In this document: piece by piece, positions 5,091 through 7,539 of the stretch
Layout: each line of letters starts with the position of its first letter
Position numbering within the stretch: position 1 is the first letter of the stretch
Source of the DNA: DASQDT01 sp036380435
GTDB lineage: Bacteria > Acidobacteriota > Blastocatellia > Pyrinomonadales > Pyrinomonadaceae
Direction of reading: 5' to 3'
Length of the DNA: 7,539 bases
Assembly (NCBI GenBank): GCA_036380435.1
Contig: DASVES010000478.1
Coordinates: 1 to 7,539, forward strand
Made by a program: the position numbers and the translations under genes
Notes under the pieces: generated by a model
Databases searched by the model: none
What the model was told of the DNA's origin: nothing
Seen by the model: only the letters and a program-made list of their open reading frames with translations

Positions 5091-7536
5091 CGTAGCGAAG
5101 CGCCACCATCGGATCGACTTTGGTCGCGCGGCGCGCGGGGAAGAAGTTCGCGGCCAGGGCGACGAGCGCGAGCGCGAGCGAGATGCCGACGAAGGTCGCG
5201 GGGTCGGTCGCCGAGACGCCGTAGAGGATGCGCGTCATCCCCTGCATCAGGAAGAAGGCGGCGAGCAGTCCGATGGCGATGCCGATCCCGGCCAGCAACA
5301 TCCCCTGCCCGACGATCATCTTGAGGATGCTGGTGGGCTGTGCGCCGAGCGCCATGCGGATGCCGATCTCGTGCGTGCGTTGCGCCACGGAGTAGGACAT
5401 CACGGCGTAGATGCCGATGGCCGCGAGCAACAGCGCGATGACGGCGAAGACGCCGAGCATCCCCATCGTCACCCGCTGCGGCGCGAGCGACTCGGCGACG
5501 ACCTGCTCCAGCGTCCGCGGGTTGAACATGGGCTGGTCGCGGTCGAGCGCGGCCGTCTCCGCCTCGACCGCCGCGTAGAGTTGCGCGGGGTCGCCCGTCG
5601 TCCGCGCGGCGATGGTCATGCCCGACCAGGCCGACCTGGCGTAGGGCACGTAGACCTCCGGCTCAACCACCTCGCTCAAGCTCTCGTGCTTGATGTTGCC
5701 GACGACGCCGACGATCTCCCAGAAATTCTTCTCCTCTGGTTCGCCGCCGAAGTTGAGCCGCTGGCCGAGGGCGTCGCCGTTGGGGAAGTGCTTTTGCGCG
5801 AGCGCCTCGTTGACGAGGAGGGCGGGCCGCGCGTCGGTGCGGTCGTCGCGCGCGTCGAGGTGGCGACCGCGCCGGAGCGGAATCTTCATCAACGCGAGGT
5901 AGTCGGGAGTGATGACGCGCCAGTTGGCCATCGGCTCCTGCGCTTTGGGCGGCACGGGCTGGCCGACGACGACGTAGCTGGAGTTGGTGTTGTTGCGGCT
6001 CAAGGGGACGATGTTGATGACGGCCGCGCTCTCGACGCCCGCGAGCGCCCCGACGCGCTCGACGAGCCGCCGGTAGAAGTCGCCGCGCGCCTGCTCCTGT
6101 TCCGGCGCCTCGCCCTCGTAGCGCGGCCCGGCGAGTTGGATGTCGGCCAGCATCACGTTCGACTGGTCGAAGCCCGGCTCGGTTTCGAGCAGGCGGACGA
6201 AGGAGCGGATCATCAATCCCGCGCCGATGAGGAGCACGAGCGAGAGCGTGACCTCGGAGACGACCAGGGCCGAGCGCAGGCGGTTGCGGCTCATGCCGCT
6301 GCCCGACGTGCGACCGCCCTCCTTGAGCGACTCGTTGAAGCCGCCCCTCGTCGCCTGAAGCGCCGGGGCGAGTCCGAAGAGGAGACCCGTCAGTACTGAG
6401 ACGGCGAGCGCGAAGTAGAAGGCCGAGGCGTTGACGCCGACGTTGTCCCAGTTCGGCATCGTGCGGGCGAGGTTGGCCGGGATGCCGGCGCGCATGAGGT
6501 CAACGCCCCACACCGCGACGAGCAGGCCGAGCAGGCCGCCGAGGAGCGCCAGCAGCACCGACTCGGTAAGCATCTGTCTGATGAGCCGCCAGCGCGACGC
6601 GCCCAGCGCCATGCGGATGGCGACCTCCTTGTGGCGCGAGGAGGCGCGCACGAGCAGGAGGTTGGCGACGTTGGCGCACGCCAGCAGCAGCACGAAGCCG
6701 ACCGCGCCGAGCAGCACCGTGAGGAAGGGCCGGGGGCCGCGCGTGTAAGACTCGACCATCGTCTCAATCCTGAAGGTGCGGCCCGCGTTGCTGTTGGGGT
6801 ACTGCGCCTGTAGGCGCGCGGCGAGAGCGTCGAGTTCGGCGCGCGCCTGCTCGGGCGTCGCCCCTTCGCGCAGGCGGCCCATCATGCGCAGGTAATGTGC
6901 GCCGCGGCGCTCGATCTGCTGGGGGGTGAAGACGAGCGGCTTCCACACGTCGCCCGAGCTGGGGGGCAACGCAAAACCGCGCGGCATCACGCCGACGATG
7001 GTGTGAACTGTCCCGTTGAGGTTCACCTCGCGGCCGACGACCGACTCTTCGCCGCCGAAGCGCCGCTGCCAGAGGCCGTGGCTGATGACGACCACGTCCT
7101 GTTTGCCCAGCTCCGCGTCGCCGGCCCCGAGGACGCGCCCCAGAAGCGCCGTGGCGTCCACCGCCGCGAACATCTCCGGCGAGACCTCGGTGCCGAGCAG
7201 GCGCTCCGCCTTGTCGCCCTCGCTCATGTTGAGCGAGACGTTGTCCCACGCCGCGAGGTGTTCGAGCGACTTCACGTCGGCGCGCGCGTCGAGGAAGTTC
7301 GACACCGAGACCGACCCGCGCTCGAAGCCGGCCTTGAGGTTCTGCTCATAGACCATGAACAGCCGCTCCGGCTCGCGCACGTTGAACGGCCGCAGCAGCA
7401 GCGCGTCCACCACGCTGAAGACGGTCGTGTTCGCGCCGATGCCCAAAGCGAGCGCCAGCACCGCCACGAGCGTGAAGCCCGGCTTCTTCCACATCATCCG
7501 AAAGCCGTAGCGAATGTCTTGCAGCAGTGTTCCCAT
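5086..7536 (-). CDS. ADOP-type FtsX/MacB-like permease 3 (complete)
   Basis: Complete 816-residue duplicated permease, first in the visible array. It starts MGTLLQDIRYGFRMMWKKPG, followed by TM1 about 21-44 (ALGIGANTTVFSVVDALLLRP). The first periplasmic core has SHGLWQRRFGGEESVVG at 152-168. FtsX unit 1 has TMs about 269-293, 321-343 and 373-393, with EVAIRMALGA at 304-313. A TM at about 422-444 opens the second half. The second core has FPNGDALGQRL and DRDQPMFNPRTLEQV. FtsX unit 2 has TMs about 694-714, 742-764 and 779-799, with EIGIRMALGA at 723-732. The C-terminus ARRATKVDPMVALRYE is almost identical to that of permease 2. It differs from permeases 1 and 2 in the loop after TM1 (residues 64-100), expected if the periplasmic part sets specificity (inference). 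The ATG is three bases from the window edge, so its ribosome site and any promoter are unseen; the start rests on alignment with MGT starts of paralogues. No ATPase domain. Confidence 0.95.
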   Translation of the reverse strand: MGTLLQDIRYGFRMMWKKPGFTLVAVLALALGIGANTTVFSVVDALLLRPFNVREPERLFMVYEQNLKAGFERGSVSVSNFLDARADVKSLEHLAAWDNVSLNMSEGDKAERLLGTEVSPEMFAAVDATALLGRVLGAGDAELGKQDVVVISHGLWQRRFGGEESVVGREVNLNGTVHTIVGVMPRGFALPPSSGDVWKPLVFTPQQIERRGAHYLRMMGRLREGATPEQARAELDALAARLQAQYPNSNAGRTFRIETMVESYTRGPRPFLTVLLGAVGFVLLLACANVANLLLVRASSRHKEVAIRMALGASRWRLIRQMLTESVLLALLGGLLGLLVAVWGVDLMRAGIPANLARTMPNWDNVGVNASAFYFALAVSVLTGLLFGLAPALQATRGGFNESLKEGGRTSGSGMSRNRLRSALVVSEVTLSLVLLIGAGLMIRSFVRLLETEPGFDQSNVMLADIQLAGPRYEGEAPEQEQARGDFYRRLVERVGALAGVESAAVINIVPLSRNNTNSSYVVVGQPVPPKAQEPMANWRVITPDYLALMKIPLRRGRHLDARDDRTDARPALLVNEALAQKHFPNGDALGQRLNFGGEPEEKNFWEIVGVVGNIKHESLSEVVEPEVYVPYARSAWSGMTIAARTTGDPAQLYAAVEAETAALDRDQPMFNPRTLEQVVAESLAPQRVTMGMLGVFAVIALLLAAIGIYAVMSYSVAQRTHEIGIRMALGAQPTSILKMIVGQGMLLAGIGIAIGLLAAFFLMQGMTRILYGVSATDPATFVGISLALALVALAANFFPARRATKVDPMVALRYE

Positions 7537-7539
7537 GAC

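Noticed and set aside
5017..6399. Plus-strand open frame of 460 codons starting inside array C
   Set aside because: It begins within the repeat and continues antisense to permease 3, with no recognisable motif.

Overview
The window is a GC-rich, purely minus-strand tandem array of large membrane permeases of the FtsX/MacB type. Each complete protein (806 and 816 residues) carries two MacB_PCD-FtsX halves. No ABC ATPase, membrane-fusion protein or outer-membrane channel is present. This matches the ADOP family (acidobacterial duplicated orphan permeases), which forms large paralogous sets in Acidobacteriota. An acidobacterial chromosome is therefore the best guess, inferred from the family and base composition rather than from a marker gene.

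Layout in the direction of transcription (right to left): permease 3 (7536 to 5086, complete); inverted heptamer array C (5002-5090); a wrecked permease gene keeping about 22 N-terminal codons and a short periplasmic fragment (4983 to about 4763); array B (4681-4762); permease 2 (4668 to 2248, complete); array A (2167-2250); permease 1 (2156 to the left edge, 718 codons, about 88 C-terminal codons missing). Permease 1 is open from its ATG to the edge with no frameshift. The plus strand holds no credible gene, only long antisense open frames caused by the GC-rich codon pattern. There are no RNA genes, transposases or CRISPR arrays.

The genes are co-directional with gaps of about 90-100 bases filled almost entirely by the heptamer arrays, and three of the four starts show a Shine-Dalgarno match (the fourth lies at the edge), so co-transcription is plausible. 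No promoter is visible; it would lie beyond the right edge.

The most unusual content is intergenic. Every junction carries the same architecture: 3-4 tandem heptamers, an AT-rich core, then 4 inverted heptamers, starting at or within 0-2 bases of the stop codon of the preceding gene. Two unrelated heptamers are used (AGAGGTC in A and B, AGTAAGC/AGTGAGC in C), but both keep a related AGT...TTTTACT core. Most units carry a stop triplet, and because 7 is not a multiple of 3 the arrays close all three frames. I cannot assign these arrays to a named repeat family.
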